Assembly (NCBI GenBank): GCA_902729315.2
Contig: LR746265.1
Location: forward strand, 4,630,892-4,694,891
Length of the DNA stretch: 64,000 nucleotides
Direction: 5' to 3'
DNA from: Spirodela intermedia
Taxonomy: Eukaryota > Streptophyta > Magnoliopsida > Alismatales > Araceae
The notes beneath the pieces were generated by a model, which was not told where the DNA came from, did not search any database, and saw nothing but the letters and a program-made list of their open reading frames with translations. The translations under genes were made by a program, and so were the position numbers. Numbering within the stretch: position 1 is the first letter of the stretch; each line of letters starts with the position of its first letter. Of the stretch, positions 49,693 through 61,366 are shown piece by piece.

Positions 49693-50620
49693 CTGGGTGA
49701 GAGGATTTGAAAAGGCCTGCCGATGGGAGAGAACTTATGATCCAAGAAAACAAAGCTGTCGACGATCTGGGTATGCAAACCATGATTTCAGTGGCATCGT
49801 ATGCGGAGTACGAAGGGGTCGCATGACACCAGGTAATAAATGTCACTTTAGTCTGTTATTTAGGGTCGTCAAGCTCCCTTTTGAGCCAAAAACTATAATA
49901 CTTTCAATATCATTGATAGTAAAATCTAAGCAACCCAACTAGTTTGAAATTGTATGTATATTCGAGTATGTCATCGCTGCTTCATCGAGAAAAAGTTTTA
50001 TTCATGTATCTAAAATTTTACTACACGCTCGACTCAAAAAATAGTTTTTCAGCTGTTTTTCTCTTGTGAATTTATATGATATTTCAAGCCGTTTCACCAT
50101 TAACTGCATGCAGCATGACGATCAGCCCTTACAAACCATAATTCTAACATCAAACTACAACCTCATCCACCTACTTCGGAATACCGAAAAATCTGACATA
50201 TTTAAAATACAATATGTAACACATCTGTCCCCAGCAGCATAATTAAAACAAGAAAGTAATTGTCTGCGACTGAGAGTTGGACCTTAACGTGATGTTGACC
50301 ATCTCCATGATACACGAACTTGAGCTCCTTGCCATTCACAGCATCCCACCGCATGCACCCGTCCCAAGGGCATACAGCCCCACATCTCTTTAACCTCGTT
50401 GGACAAGTGAAAAAGCTCAGGCTCTTCAAAACTTTGGACGATTTATCGTCCAAAGTTTTGGACGAGTTATTGTGGCATCAAAATATTAAATAACGGGATA
50501 GAGCTCTGGCGCGGATGCCACGCGTTTCCAACCTTTCGTTGTACGTGAACACAGTCTGCGACAGGAAACGGGAAAGAGAAGATGAAGACCACCAGAGTTC
50601 CCCGCGATATCTTATAATGA
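49693..50620 (-). pseudogene. ECH2: ECH2 copy D, part 1: exons 3 and 2
   Basis: Homology begins abruptly at 49693, matching copy B intron 3 (near 21640). Exon 3 (about 50285-50395, KELKFVYHGDGQHHVK) has lost one base (CATCCCACC against CATCCCCACC), breaking its frame. Exon 2 is at about 50530-50553. The DNA then jumps at about 50608 to a GDSL 3' flank, the same junction as in copy C. Confidence 0.85.
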
Positions 50621-50785
50621 TCGTTGAGCAACTGTGCCCACAGAAGTCTCCACTCGCGATTGCACTCTCATTGACGCGAAACTCTTTCATCTCGGACTTT
50701 CCCAGATCTCCACGCTGAAATAAAATCTTATTGAATGACTCCACGAGGGGTCGTCGTCTGAGCAGGTGGCCCTCTCCATCGCCGA
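50621..50785 (-). pseudogene. Orphan GDSL 3'-flank fragment (copy D)
   Basis: This matches the GDSL 3' flank and last bases (copy B about 23811-23980, through CTCTCCATCGCC) and stops at the TCC/GCC just before the stop codon region. It is then joined to DNA around ECH2 exon 1. It shows that copy D went through a second rearrangement. Confidence 0.8.
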
Positions 50786-50928
50786 TAGCTCCCCCCGATA
50801 GCTCCGCAAAGAAATGGTTGAACCGGAGGAGTTAAGGCTGGAGAATTATGGGGACAAACCTCCGGGAACCTGTGAGATACCACCAGATCCGAATCAGTGC
50901 AGAGCGCCGAATCGGAGGAACTTCCCAT
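50786..50928 (-). pseudogene. ECH2: ECH2 copy D, part 2: exon 1
   Basis: The frame MGSSSDSALCTDSDLVVSHRFPE is ECH2 exon 1, with Met at 50928. Copy B has PD and LLVS at two of these positions. It is cut off from exon 2 by the GDSL fragment at 50621-50785. Confidence 0.85.
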
Positions 50929-52653
50929 CTCTGCGACCTTCTGAGCAACCAGTAGGGTATCACCGGTAGCCGCAACAAGGTAACAAGCAGCCTGCCGGGA
51001 CGATTACGCGCGAGGCAAAGTCTCAATACGAAGAGGAGTAAATCTGGAGCCAATCCGGATGCCCATACTGCCCGCCCCATTTATGGGCTTTCGCCAGAAA
51101 CAGTCGGATTCAACCCACAAACCCCACAACCCACTTCCCTCCCCTTTAATCTCCTGCAATTGGTAGGCAGACTGGGGAGTGAGAGATGCGTTAAATAATC
51201 GTATTTATCCAAGTGTCATTCCGTAGAGATAATATTTTTGTAAAGTACAACAGGTTCTAAATACTTTGATCCCAACCAGGAAAGCCCAAATTCAGAGACT
51301 TGTGACCTTCGAAAAGGAGACCAAATGGGCAACCTTGTCTGGCTCTTTACAAGGGAAATGCACGTTCATCATGCGCGTAATCTTTTATGTATTATCTACG
51401 TTTGGCTGGAGCATTAAATAATCCCAATTCCTTGGAGGTGATCACCATGGTTATGCGTATTTAGATTTTTTATGCTCCTAATGTTTTGGGGCATCCTGAC
51501 AATTATATACCTGCTAATCCGACGCCCGCCTCATATTTTGCCGGAATGGTATTTCCTACTGATCCATGCCATAAAACATAGCAAATGGTATGTCATCAAG
51601 GGTAATAAGAAGGGCCTTGTCCACATGCATCTTGTAGCTGAAGTCACGTTGTCGATTTCTCAGTAGATTTGTGAACATTCAAATACTTATAGATATGACA
51701 AATGTTATGATATTCGATCTGTCCATTGTTGGAGGTATGTAGAAATGGTCTACTGGACTGTTCACCTGGCGGGGGGGCGGGGCCGGGGATGGGTTGTCAA
51801 TATGAGCACATTTTTTGTCTTGTTGGACAATAATATCATTTGTCCCTATAAGTTTCTCTCTTGCCCTCTAATATAACAAGGGAGAATGACTGCCTCTTTG
51901 GATTTTGTACATAGGACGATTCTCCATCCAAAAGGAAGAACAAGTGGGTTGCGCGACCGTGGATGTAGGGCCATACTCAGAACCACGTAAAACATTGGCT
52001 TCTCTTACTACTCTCCCCTCCATCTCTTGTGTTTGCATCTTTTTCCTCATGCCAAGTTAAATTCCATCCTTATTAAAGCCATGGAGGAACCATGGTTATG
52101 GAGCCGCAGAGTCAACCCCCTAGTGCTATCCAGTCTGCCTCATCTTTTTTGGAACGGAGGTAGACTCATAGGCAGGAAGAGAATCTCGATTTCAAGTAAG
52201 ACCCCATCTATTTTTTTGTTTGGAAGAATAATACCCCAAGTATAATTATGCAAAAAAGGACAATACTACCAATTCGGAGTTGGATAAGTTAAGATAATGT
52301 TAAAGCCCCCCTTATATTCTCTCCTCAAGAATCGCATGAAATATTTGGCTGACATTAGTCGTGTAGAAACGAGTGTAAGAGGACAAACGTCCGTAAAACC
52401 GACGTCCACTGGTCGCCAATCAATCTCGAGTTAAATGGCCGGATAATATTAGAAGCCCAGTTATTGCAGTAGAGGGTCTTCAATCGCTTGATTGATTATT
52501 CTACAGAAATTTTACTCAGACGGGAAATGTTACAGTAACGATCGTTGAGCAACTCTTCTCACAGAAGTTTCCACTCGCGAATCATAGATCTCTTTCATTG
52601 ACGTGAACTCTTTCATCTTGGACTTTCATAGATCTCCGCGCTGGAATAAAATC
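50929..52653. other. Copy D intergenic region
   Basis: Homologous to 22621-23980 of copy B, with extra DNA around 51450-51800 that includes a GC run near 51770. No gene seen. Confidence 0.55.
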
Positions 52654-53259
52654 TTATTGAATTGACTCCACGAGGGGTCGTCGTCTGAGCTGGTGGCCCT
52701 CTCCATCGCCTTCAAAGACCGACAGCTGCTTGATTGTTATGGGTGAGGCGTACCGACGCCCCCGATACGCCGCGCGAACGATCAGCTCGTAACTAGCCTG
52801 GGTGGGGTGGTACTGGTCCCAGTAGAAATATTTGCCCCTGTTGGAGCAGTAGGTCGAGTTGGACCTGCATTCTGATTCGGCGTTCAATCTCCCAGAGCCG
52901 CAGCAAGCAGAGACGATGTCCGTAAACCCTTTGAAGAGACCGAGAAGACGACGTCAGAGCTATCCGGAGAGGAAGATCGGGTGGAAGAGGAAGATCAGGG
53001 GGATGCGCATACCATATTTTAGCAGTTGGGACGAGACAAGGGAGAGGAAGTCGTAAGTGTTGATGGAGTAGGAGAAGCTTTTCAAGGTGGAGGAGAGGTC
53101 CCGCAGGACGATCTGTGTGGCCTTGTTGAACTGCTGAGTGAGAATGTTTAAGTCTTCTACACATTTGCAGCCGGGGACGCCCACGCGTAGAATGGGGATA
53201 CAGCCGGTGAGGGAGGAGCCGAACACCGCGAATTTCCTCGCTCCGAGATCGTACAGCGC
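52654..53259 (-). pseudogene. GDSL esterase/lipase copy D, exons 4 and 5
   Basis: Exon 4 (53013-53259, [16 protein letters not shown]) lacks one Phe codon relative to copy B but stays in frame. Exon 5 begins at 52928 and keeps WDQYHPT, but a one-base loss near 52722 turns the end IKQLVGL into [12 protein letters not shown] and extends the frame to 52654. Exon 3 survives in decayed form beyond the Copia element (58091-58316). Exons 1 and 2 are absent. Confidence 0.88.
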
Positions 53260-53350
53260 CTGTCAAGCTCGGGTTCCATTAAATATAGGGACTGTCGTAT
53301 ACATAATTCGCTATAGATGGGCGGACAGACAGGAGAGAGAGAGTTAGAGA

Positions 53351-53705
53351 TGATGGCGTTAAGCCCAGTCAAGAAATGGAAGCGTGAAGATCGCCGGAAA
53401 CGGCAACACTCCGGCAGTTTCTCCTGCGAAGACTTTCAAATTGTTCATCGTTTCTTAAGTTTTATTATTTTTAATCCTGACCGTCCATATCTCTGGAGTT
53501 ATAACGGCTGAGATGAAAGCTACGTGAAACGTGGCCCCACGAATCGTAACTATCATTAATGACCGTTACTCTGACTCTCTCCTATAAAATTGTACTCAAT
53601 ATGTTCGATGAAATGTATGAAAAGAGAGGTTGCTCTGTTTTCAGAGGAAGACATTCGTGCTTGATCCTTCCCCACTATCTCTCTCCAGATCCTTTGATCC
53701 CAACA
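53351..53705 (+). repeat. Copia 5' LTR
   Basis: 355 bp. CCTATAAAATTG near 53581 is a good TATA region for transcription start. Confidence 0.93.
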
Positions 53706-53706
53706 T

Positions 53707-54576
53707 TTGGTATCAGATCACCAGGTTATGGAGAGAAGACAGAAGATGCCACGCCATGGAGATGCTACGGAAGGCGAGAGCTCACTTGCCGCAAGCGGAG
53801 CAGTGAAAGGACCTGGAGATGCCGGATATCCAGGTACGTTCCCAGTCTTGAATAAGACCAATTATCCAGTGTGGGCGATGCATATGGAACTGCACTTGGA
53901 GGCTCACAGCTTATGGGATGCTATTGAGTCGAAGACAATAGCAAGGAAGAAGGATAGGCAAGCCCTCTCTGTGATGCTCGGAGCCGTGTCCGAAGACATC
54001 CAGACACAACTCGACATCGCAAAAATGGCAAAAGAAACTTGGGAGCTTTTCAAAGCGACATATGTGGGAGTGACCCGTCTCACAAAATCGAGACTTCAAG
54101 GTCTCAGGCAAGAATTTGAGATGTTTCAAATGAGGGATGATGAAGCTGTGACAGACTTCGCCAAAAAACCGTCACGAGTTGTCACTCAAATCAGAAATTT
54201 GGGTGAAAAGTTGGAGGAAGGTGTTGTTGTTGCCAAGCTACTTCGAGTAACACCAAGGAGATTTAATCCAATTACGGCGTCTCTCAAGCAATTCGGCGGC
54301 ATCGACTCCATGCCATTTGAAGAAGCAGTGGGATCTCTTAAGATCTACAAAGAGAAACTCAAGTCTCGTCAGCAGAAAAGGGAAGAACAAGTCCTGTTTT
54401 CTCACGAGATTGAGAAAACAAAGGGTGGAAATCCTCGCAGTAGAGGACGTGGTCGAGGTCATGGGCGTGGCCGAGGAAGAGGAAGGAGCAATGGGAGAGG
54501 CTCGGATGAAAATTGGAAGCCTGATGACAAATCCACAGTGAAATGCTACAACTGTGACAAAATGGGACACTTCTAA
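53707..54576 (+). CDS. Copia gag (ends in a stop inside the zinc knuckle)
   Basis: 289 codons. The conserved start of plant Copia gag is visible (FPVLNKTNYPVWAMHMELHL), then the gag-polypeptide middle (WELFKATYVG, RLQGLRQEFEMFQM), a Gly/Arg-rich basic stretch, and the knuckle CYNCDKMGHF. A TAA falls where the knuckle should continue to its last Cys; that Cys codon follows directly after it. The first Met may be slightly downstream of the primer-binding site. The product would be a truncated nucleocapsid. Confidence 0.85.
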   Translation: MVSDHQVMERRQKMPRHGDATEGESSLAASGAVKGPGDAGYPGTFPVLNKTNYPVWAMHMELHLEAHSLWDAIESKTIARKKDRQALSVMLGAVSEDIQTQLDIAKMAKETWELFKATYVGVTRLTKSRLQGLRQEFEMFQMRDDEAVTDFAKKPSRVVTQIRNLGEKLEEGVVVAKLLRVTPRRFNPITASLKQFGGIDSMPFEEAVGSLKIYKEKLKSRQQKREEQVLFSHEIEKTKGGNPRSRGRGRGHGRGRGRGRSNGRGSDENWKPDDKSTVKCYNCDKMGHF

Positions 54577-54667
54577 TGTAGAGAAAAAAGAGGAGAAAGC
54601 TTACCTTTCGAAGACTGAAGAAAAAGCTGAGTCAACACTTCTAATGTCAACTTTACTATAAGGTGAA

Positions 54668-57600
54668 ATGGAAACTCAAATCGAAGACGGAATGTGGTAC
54701 TTAGACACAGCTGCCACAAATCACATGATTGGAGATCGAAATCTATTTTATGAACTCACTGAATCACCCGGAGGAGTGGTGAAGTTCGGTGAGCTCCGGC
54801 ATCACCATTTCAGGCAAAGGCAGCATTCTAGTAAGTTGTCAAGACAGAAGCAAGTTGACTCTTAGCAATGTACTTTATGCTCCTAGACTCAAGACTCATA
54901 TACTCAGCCTCGGCTGCTTAGATGATCAAGGATTCAAAATCGAGATGGAATCAGGCTATCTCAAAATCCTCGATCAACAAAGAAGACTTCTAGCATGGGT
55001 AAATAAGATGCAGGGAAGTCTTTATCCACTGAAACTAACAATTATTGATCATTGTCTTGTCTCAAAAGAAGATGAGACTGAGTGGACTTGGCATCGGAGA
55101 TATGGCCACCTTAATTTCAACTCTCTAAAGTCACTTCCCAATGTTGTCTAGGGGTTGCCTCCGCTTCAAAAGCTCAAGAGCATATGCCGAGATTGTGTAG
55201 TTGCTAAACATACTCGACATACTTTCCCCTCTGCTTCACTGTTCAAAGCTAGCACTCCACTGGAGGTGATCCATGGAGATCTCTGTGGCCCGATCATGCC
55301 AAGTACATACGGAGGAAATCGGTATTTCTTCCTAATCATAGATGATTATTCCCGATTGATGTGGGTTGCTTTTTTGAAGCAGAAGAGTGAAGCTCTTCAG
55401 GCATTTGTGAGGTTTAAAACCATGGATAAGACAGAGAAAGTAAAAATCGGTGTTTTTCTACCTAACAGAGGCGGGGAATTTAATTCCACGGAATTTGATT
55501 CCTTCTATTCTCAACATGAAATCAAAAGACATCTATCAGCCCCCTACTCACCTCAGCAAAATGGGATTGTTGAGAAAAAGAATTGAACCATTATGGAAAT
55601 GGTTCGAAGCATGTTGAGAAGCAAGAACTTACCACTGGAGCTATGGGGCCAAGCCGTGAACTCGAGCATCTACATCCTCAATCGATCACCTACAAAGAGC
55701 CTCAATCCAGTCACACCATATGAAGTTTGGTGCGGATCTAAATCAAATGTGGCTCACTTCAGAGTGTTTGGTTCACTAGTTCATGTGAAGATATACTCAG
55801 ACAACACTTGACCAAGTTACAAGACAGAACCAAACCTATGATATTCATAGGATAAGAAGTGGGGACTAAAGCTTATAGATGCTTCGATCCTCAAGAGAAT
55901 AAAGCTCACATCAGCCGAGATGTGATCTTCGAAGAAGATAGTCAATGGGAGTGGAATTCTTCGGAGCAATCCAACAAAAGTACACCTTGCTTACCCACTT
56001 ATGTTAACTTTGATGATGTAGAAGCAAATCCCGACGACCAAGCTGTCTCTCCACCAATACTCGACAACAATCGTGCTCAAGACCAAGATATTTCTTCAAC
56101 ATTAGAAGGAGGTCGTCCTAGAAGGTTTAAATATATATCTCAAGTCTATGAAGAGACGGAGGAATGCAATCTAACAATCGAAGAACCCTCCTCATATCAG
56201 GAAGCAGTCTCCAAGAAACTTGGAGAAAAGCCATGGAAGAAGAAATAGCAGCAATCATGAGAAACCACACATGGATTCTCACTCCAGCCACAAAGAATTG
56301 TAAGCCCATCGGTCTTAAATGGATTTTTAAGATAAAGAGAAACTCACAAGGGAAAATAATTCGCCACAAAGCCAAATTGGTCGCAAAAGGGTATGTTCAA
56401 AAATTGGGCATTGATTATGAGGAAGTTTTTGCCCCAGTAGCAAGAATGGAGATAGTTAGAGTGATAATTTCTCTCGCGGCCCAAAATGGTTGGAGACTTC
56501 ATCATCTAGATGTTAAGTTAGCTTTTTTAAATAGAGAACTTGAAGAAGAAGTGTTTGTCAAACAGCCGGAAGGTTGCATCCACAGAGGTAAAGAGAATTA
56601 TGTATATAAGTTAAAGAAAGCTCTTTATGGTTTGAAATAGGCACCTCGAGCGTGGTATACGAAGTTAGACAAGTGTCTTATCTCACTTGATTTTATCAGA
56701 AGCTCTCAGAAACAAGTTGTATACACAAAATCTTCTGACAAAGATCATCTGATTATGGGGGTGTACGTTGATGACCTCATTGTTACTAGAAACAGTGAAG
56801 AATGTATCTCAGATTTCAAACAAACAATGATGAAGAAATTCGAGATGAGGGATCTAGGTCTACTCACCTCATATCTGGGAATAGAAGTGGAACAAACCGG
56901 AGATGTGATCAGGCTGAAGCAAAAGAACTATGCCCTGTGGTTACTTGAACAGAGTGGAATGCAAGGATGTAACTCTGTCTCCACGCTACTTGAAGCACGA
57001 TTCAAGTTCAATGAAGGAAGCAAGAGTCAACCTGTTGACTCAACAAAATTCAGGAGCATAATCGGGAGCTTAAGGTATTTAATCCATACCCGACCTGATC
57101 TAACCTATTATGTGGGTTATCTTAGTAGGTACATGGAAGCACCTACGACAGAGCATATGGCAGCATTAAAATGGATTCTCCGATATGTCAAAGGTACTGT
57201 GAATCTTGGATTACAGGAAAGGATTCGCGTTCACTTTGACAGGATACAGTGATAGTGATCACGCTGGTGATGCAGTCGACCGAAAAAGCACAACCGGAGT
57301 TCTATTTTTTCTCGGATCAAGTTCGATAACTTGGACTTCATAGAAGCAGAAAATTGTCGCACTTTCTTCCTGTGAGGCTGAGTATGTAGCTGCTACAGCA
57401 GCAGCTTGCCAAGGAATCTAGCTGGCTAGGCTCATCGGAGAACTGAAGGTGGAAAAACCCACTCAGGTGAAGTTGTCTATTGACAACAAATTGGCAATTG
57501 CATTATCAAAGAATCCAATATATCATAGCAGATCAAAACACATTGATACTTGATATTATTTCATTCGTTCTTGCCTCGAAGACAAGTTAATTGATGTCGA

Positions 57601-57670
57601 GTAGATCAACTCTGCTGATCAGTTAGCTGATCTACTCACAAAGCCACTAGGAATAACTAGATTCAGTGAA
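54668..57670 (+). pseudogene. Copia pol: protease, integrase, reverse transcriptase, RNase H (several stops)
   Basis: Protease: WYLDTAATNHMIGD (54690-54735), with DTA where the family has DSG/DTGA. GAG-pre-integrase: WHRRYGHLNFNSLKSL. Integrase core: HGDLCGPIMPSTYGGNRYF and later QQNGIVEKKN. RT: LKWIFKIKRNSQGKI, VFAPVARMEIVR and the catalytic YVDDLIVT (56764-56787). RNase H runs to about 57660. In-frame stops or shifts occur near 54860, 55151, 55586, 55811, 56248, 56638 and past 57250. The break at 56638 lies within the motif ALYGLKxAPRAW. No full polyprotein is made. Confidence 0.9.
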
Positions 57671-57729
57671 CTTCGTCAGAGACTAAGCATGATTGAAGAT
57701 GGCAAGAATACTGGGCTTAGAGGGGAGAT

Positions 57730-58086
57730 TGGTGGCATTAAACCTAGTTAAGAAATGGAAGCGTGAAGATCGCCGAAAATGGCGACACTCCGGCAATTTC
57801 TTTTGTGAAGAATGTTTCAAATTGTTTACCATTTCTTAAGTTTTATTATTTTAAATCCTGACCGTCCAACTCTCTGGAGTTATAACGGCTGAGATGAAAG
57901 CTACGTGAAACGTGGCCCCACGAATCGTAACTGTCATTAATGACCGTTACTCTGGCTCTCTCCTATAAAATTGTACTCAATGTGTTCGATGAAATGTATG
58001 AAAAGAGAGGTTGCTCTGTTTTCAGAGGAAGACATTCGTGCTTGATCCTTCCCCACTATCTCTCTCCAGATCCTTTGATCCCAACA
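57730..58086 (+). repeat. Copia 3' LTR
   Basis: 357 bp, partner of 53351-53705, differing by scattered substitutions and a few single-base indels. Confidence 0.93.
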
Positions 58087-58091
58087 AGAGA

Positions 58092-58316
58092 GAGAGTACC
58101 TCCAATTGGTTTCTAAGTTGGCTGGTCAACTGCCCGATGAACAGTTGATGTAGGGTTTCATTCTTGAGTCCGAAGTTTAGTAACTGATCATATCATTACC
58201 TCATATCATTCTTGAGTGATTCATTTGAAGTACTTAATCTGCTAGTTTAGGGAAATGGAGTACTTCTGGCCCTAATCGATCCACCCAGTGATTTCTATTT
58301 GATGGTTAGAAACTTA
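58092..58316 (-). pseudogene. GDSL copy D, exon 3 remnant
   Basis: On the far side of the Copia element the sequence continues with GDSL exon 3 (CCAACTGG-like end at 58098 through to the exon start near 58270) and the exon 2 donor region (AACTTAC at 58310). About 70 bases of exon 3 are missing in the middle. Homology stops at 58316, where unrelated DNA begins. Confidence 0.8.
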
Positions 58317-58451
58317 CCTTCTCAAATCCAACCTGATGCTATGGAAATGATGCAGCAAATGAGCCAAATGATGCAAAAAATTATGAATCAAATGATGTTG
58401 CATCAAAAATAAATTATAAAGGCTTTTGAGAATAAGAAAGAAGAGGGACAG
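58317..58451 (+). other. Met/Gln-rich fragment, probably retroelement gag tail
   Basis: The plus strand reads QPDAMEMMQQMSQMMQKIM before a stop. This kind of Met/Gln repeat occurs in gag regions of plant Gypsy elements, but the piece is too short to classify. Confidence 0.3.
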
Positions 58452-60379
58452 TCACTGATAACATGCTATTTATGCATGTAATTATATAATTATTAATGCA
58501 AATTAAGGCATTAATCATTACAAATATATACATGTTATCAAATTTTAAGTATATTTCTATCATTTTGTGTAAATTCATGTTATGATCTTAAAATACACCA
58601 AATTATGGATTATTATAAATAATTACACATTACAATCTTTAATCCTAATTATATTTATGATCATAATCATGTTTTAGGAGTGAAAATATGAGATAAAAGA
58701 TATTTATTAACATTTATGTATTTATATAAATTTATTTTATATAATACATAAATGTATAAAATTAATTAAAATCTATTATCTTCTTATTTTAATAATTTGA
58801 CCTTTTATAATGATAGATTATTCAATTTTGAATCCAACAAAACAAATTTGAATTAATTTGGAGTCGTATTTTGAAAGTTATGATTTTTACAATTTTATAG
58901 AATTTTCTAGAATTTTTCTGAATTTATTTCTATTTATTTTCGATTTTTAAATGTTTTAAATTAATTAAAAAATCGCAAAAAGGGGTTATATGTCGCGCGT
59001 GTACACGTGGATGCGACGTGGTACTCGGGGCCACGTGGTAGAGCCACGTGGACAGCACGCGGGTGCTTGCGTGGCGCTGATGTGACACGTGGCGTATTTA
59101 TATTTACTATATATATTTATTTAATAAAGTATATAGGTCTTCCGATTATCGGAAGACAAAGTATTAATCCCTCTTAATCGTCATATCTTATATACCCGAA
59201 TATACTCCTTTGTTTTTCCCGTGTGGGACTAAAGTCCCTTAGTTTTCTTATGTGCAAGACGCGTGGCGTGATCTTGTGCATCCGATCGACATCGCGACAA
59301 ATAGCGTGCGTAGATCACGTGGAATCGAGGTCCACGCGATCAGAGATCAACCACGTGCCTAAATACTCACTTAAGTGAATAAATCGCGACCGTCTGATCG
59401 AGAGTTATAACGGTCCAGATTATTCACATCAGATGGACATCAATCACATCTTAACCGCACGATCACGATCGGACGATCGTTGAATCATCGCGACGATTCG
59501 TGAAGAGGCGTCTCATCGCGATCGTCCATCGCGATCAACTCCATCAGATCGGACGGCCACGATCATTTCCGAATTTTATAAAATCCGTTCTTCGCGACGG
59601 AAGAACGGCCCGCGATCAATCTTCAAATTCTCTTTGTTTAGAGCTCCAATTCGCGCACCATCTTTTTCATTGTGTGCGCAACTCATTTCCGCTTCTGTTG
59701 GATGTTTAATTTCAAATTTTTGATTGAAATAATTGGAAGAAATCAAGTCTTGAACTCCTCTTTCGTCTTCGAAAATTCGGAATGAAAAGCCTTGCATCCG
59801 GCGATTAATTGGATCATTTCGAAGGCTAATTTGGGTTAGATTGTTTTTTTTCATCTTAATATTTCATCATTTAGTGTTAATTTTACTTTAAGTATTGTAG
59901 ATTAAGTTTAATTTAGTTTTAATTTCTGTTTTTAATCATTTTGCGATACGAAAATTTATCTTAACTTCAAACTTCGATTACTCTTCGAATTCTCATCCAA
60001 ATCACCTGATTTTTGATTCTGTGGATTCGAAATTGAGTTATCTTTCTTAATATACTAAATTGCCCAATTTCTAACGTAATTTCATCGTCCGATTTGACCG
60101 AATTTCAAAGATATCTCTCAAATTTCCCTAATTCTCTGTGGATTCGACCCTTAATTATCATTATACTAATTAATTACCTTGATTAATCATAAATTAGTAA
60201 GATTAGGACTTTTTTTTGACACTGAATCGTGTGCATTCAACGACCACACGATTTAGTCTCGTCAGTCACCTAGTCAGCCCATAGAAAATTCAAGAAATTG
60301 TCCAACAATAGAATATCAGCAAGGAGAGTCTAGTTAGATAAATTTAAGACAAAACCTATGAAATGAAAATGTTAGGATA
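58452..60379 (+). promoter_or_regulatory. LTR-like promoter region with a CACGTG cluster
   Basis: AT-rich DNA encloses a GC-rich core (58990-59560). CACGTG occurs at 59004, 59032, 59045, 59086, 59316 and 59352. A TATA-like ACTATATATATTTA lies at about 59106, and CGATCG/GATCGCGA motifs crowd 59400-59540. This resembles the U3 of a long plant LTR, but I could not prove terminal repeats. No gene. Confidence 0.4.
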
Positions 60380-61366
60380 GTGAATACGTTGAGTGAGAAT
60401 ATTTTACCTGATCCTTATTTTCAATTATTAGAAGAAATCGATAAGCCATTAGAAGTAAATGAGAATATTAAGACTGAAAATATAGTAGTAAAAAATTTGA
60501 ATAAAATCATTTATTACTCACAATTGATGAATGAATATAGTGAAGATGATGAAGAGAAAGAGCTTGTAGATGAAGAAACAACAGCTGATCATGGAAGAAT
60601 CATCCAAATTTTAGTAGAAGGGAGTAAGGACAGAAATAAAAAAAAACATATTTCAGGTGAGGAAAAATTAGTTGATTTAGGAGATGCAGGAGACAAAATT
60701 AATAAATATAATCATAATTTTGTAACCATGGATGTTGATAGTGAGGATAATGATGTATATCATATACCGAAATTAGAAGATAGCTCTTGGGAAGATGAAG
60801 AATTTAATGAGTTGAGAAATGAAAAACTAGAAAAAGAGTTGATTCAACTAATGGGGAGAAATAAAAATAATGAATATGAATATAAAAATAATTTTGGAGG
60901 AGAAAATTTGAATTTTACTGAATTCATTAGATCTGAGATTAAAGAAGACAATCCTTCTATCCTTTAAAACCCACAACCCATAAGAATTACTTCTAAACTT
61001 GAAATATTTCACTCCTTGCAAATTGAACAAATATGTATGGAAGATAAAATAGAACAGGGGAAGATTATGCAAATAAAAGAAGACATTAAGAAATGGATGA
61101 GTGGAAGAATTAGAGATATCAATTTAGATGAAAAAATTCTAGATTGGGTAAGAGCTAATTTGAAAATTATATGGCTTGATGACATTTTATGGTCTATTAA
61201 TAGAAAGTATTTATTAATGAATGAGAGTCTTACAAAAAAAATAAAAATAAGGAAAGATTCTTTTCAAAATGAAAATATTATTTTTGAGAAATTTTTGTTA
61301 ATTTCCATTTTTTTTAAGTTGAAAGTATGTCAAGGTATATATATGAAGTATATGAATTTATGCTAA
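60380..61366 (+). CDS. Unidentified acidic ORF broken by one in-frame TAA
   Basis: 60380-60967 encodes 195 residues rich in Glu, Asp, Asn and Lys. After the TAA at 60965-60967 the same frame stays open to 61366, giving 328 codons in all. The second half (KKWMSGRIRDINLDEKILDWVRANLKI) is also not recognised. Placement, after an LTR-like region and before a polypurine-like tract, suggests an accessory or gag-like ORF of a retroelement. The start Met at 60380 is preceded by a stop shortly upstream. It may be dead, or the stop may be read through. Confidence 0.45.

Larger units (their letters stand above)
53351..58086 (+). mobile_element. Copia retrotransposon inserted in GDSL-D intron 3
   Basis: The LTRs are 53351-53705 and 57730-58086, both opening TG and closing CCCAACA, with high similarity. 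AGAGA flanks both ends (53346-53350 and 58087-58091) as target duplication within the GA tract of GDSL intron 3. TTTGGTATCAGATC follows the 5' LTR as primer-binding site and AGAGGGGAGAT precedes the 3' LTR as polypurine tract. The gag-pol order is gag, protease, integrase, RT, RNase H, as in Copia. It is the youngest-looking element here, yet stops disable it. Confidence 0.95.
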
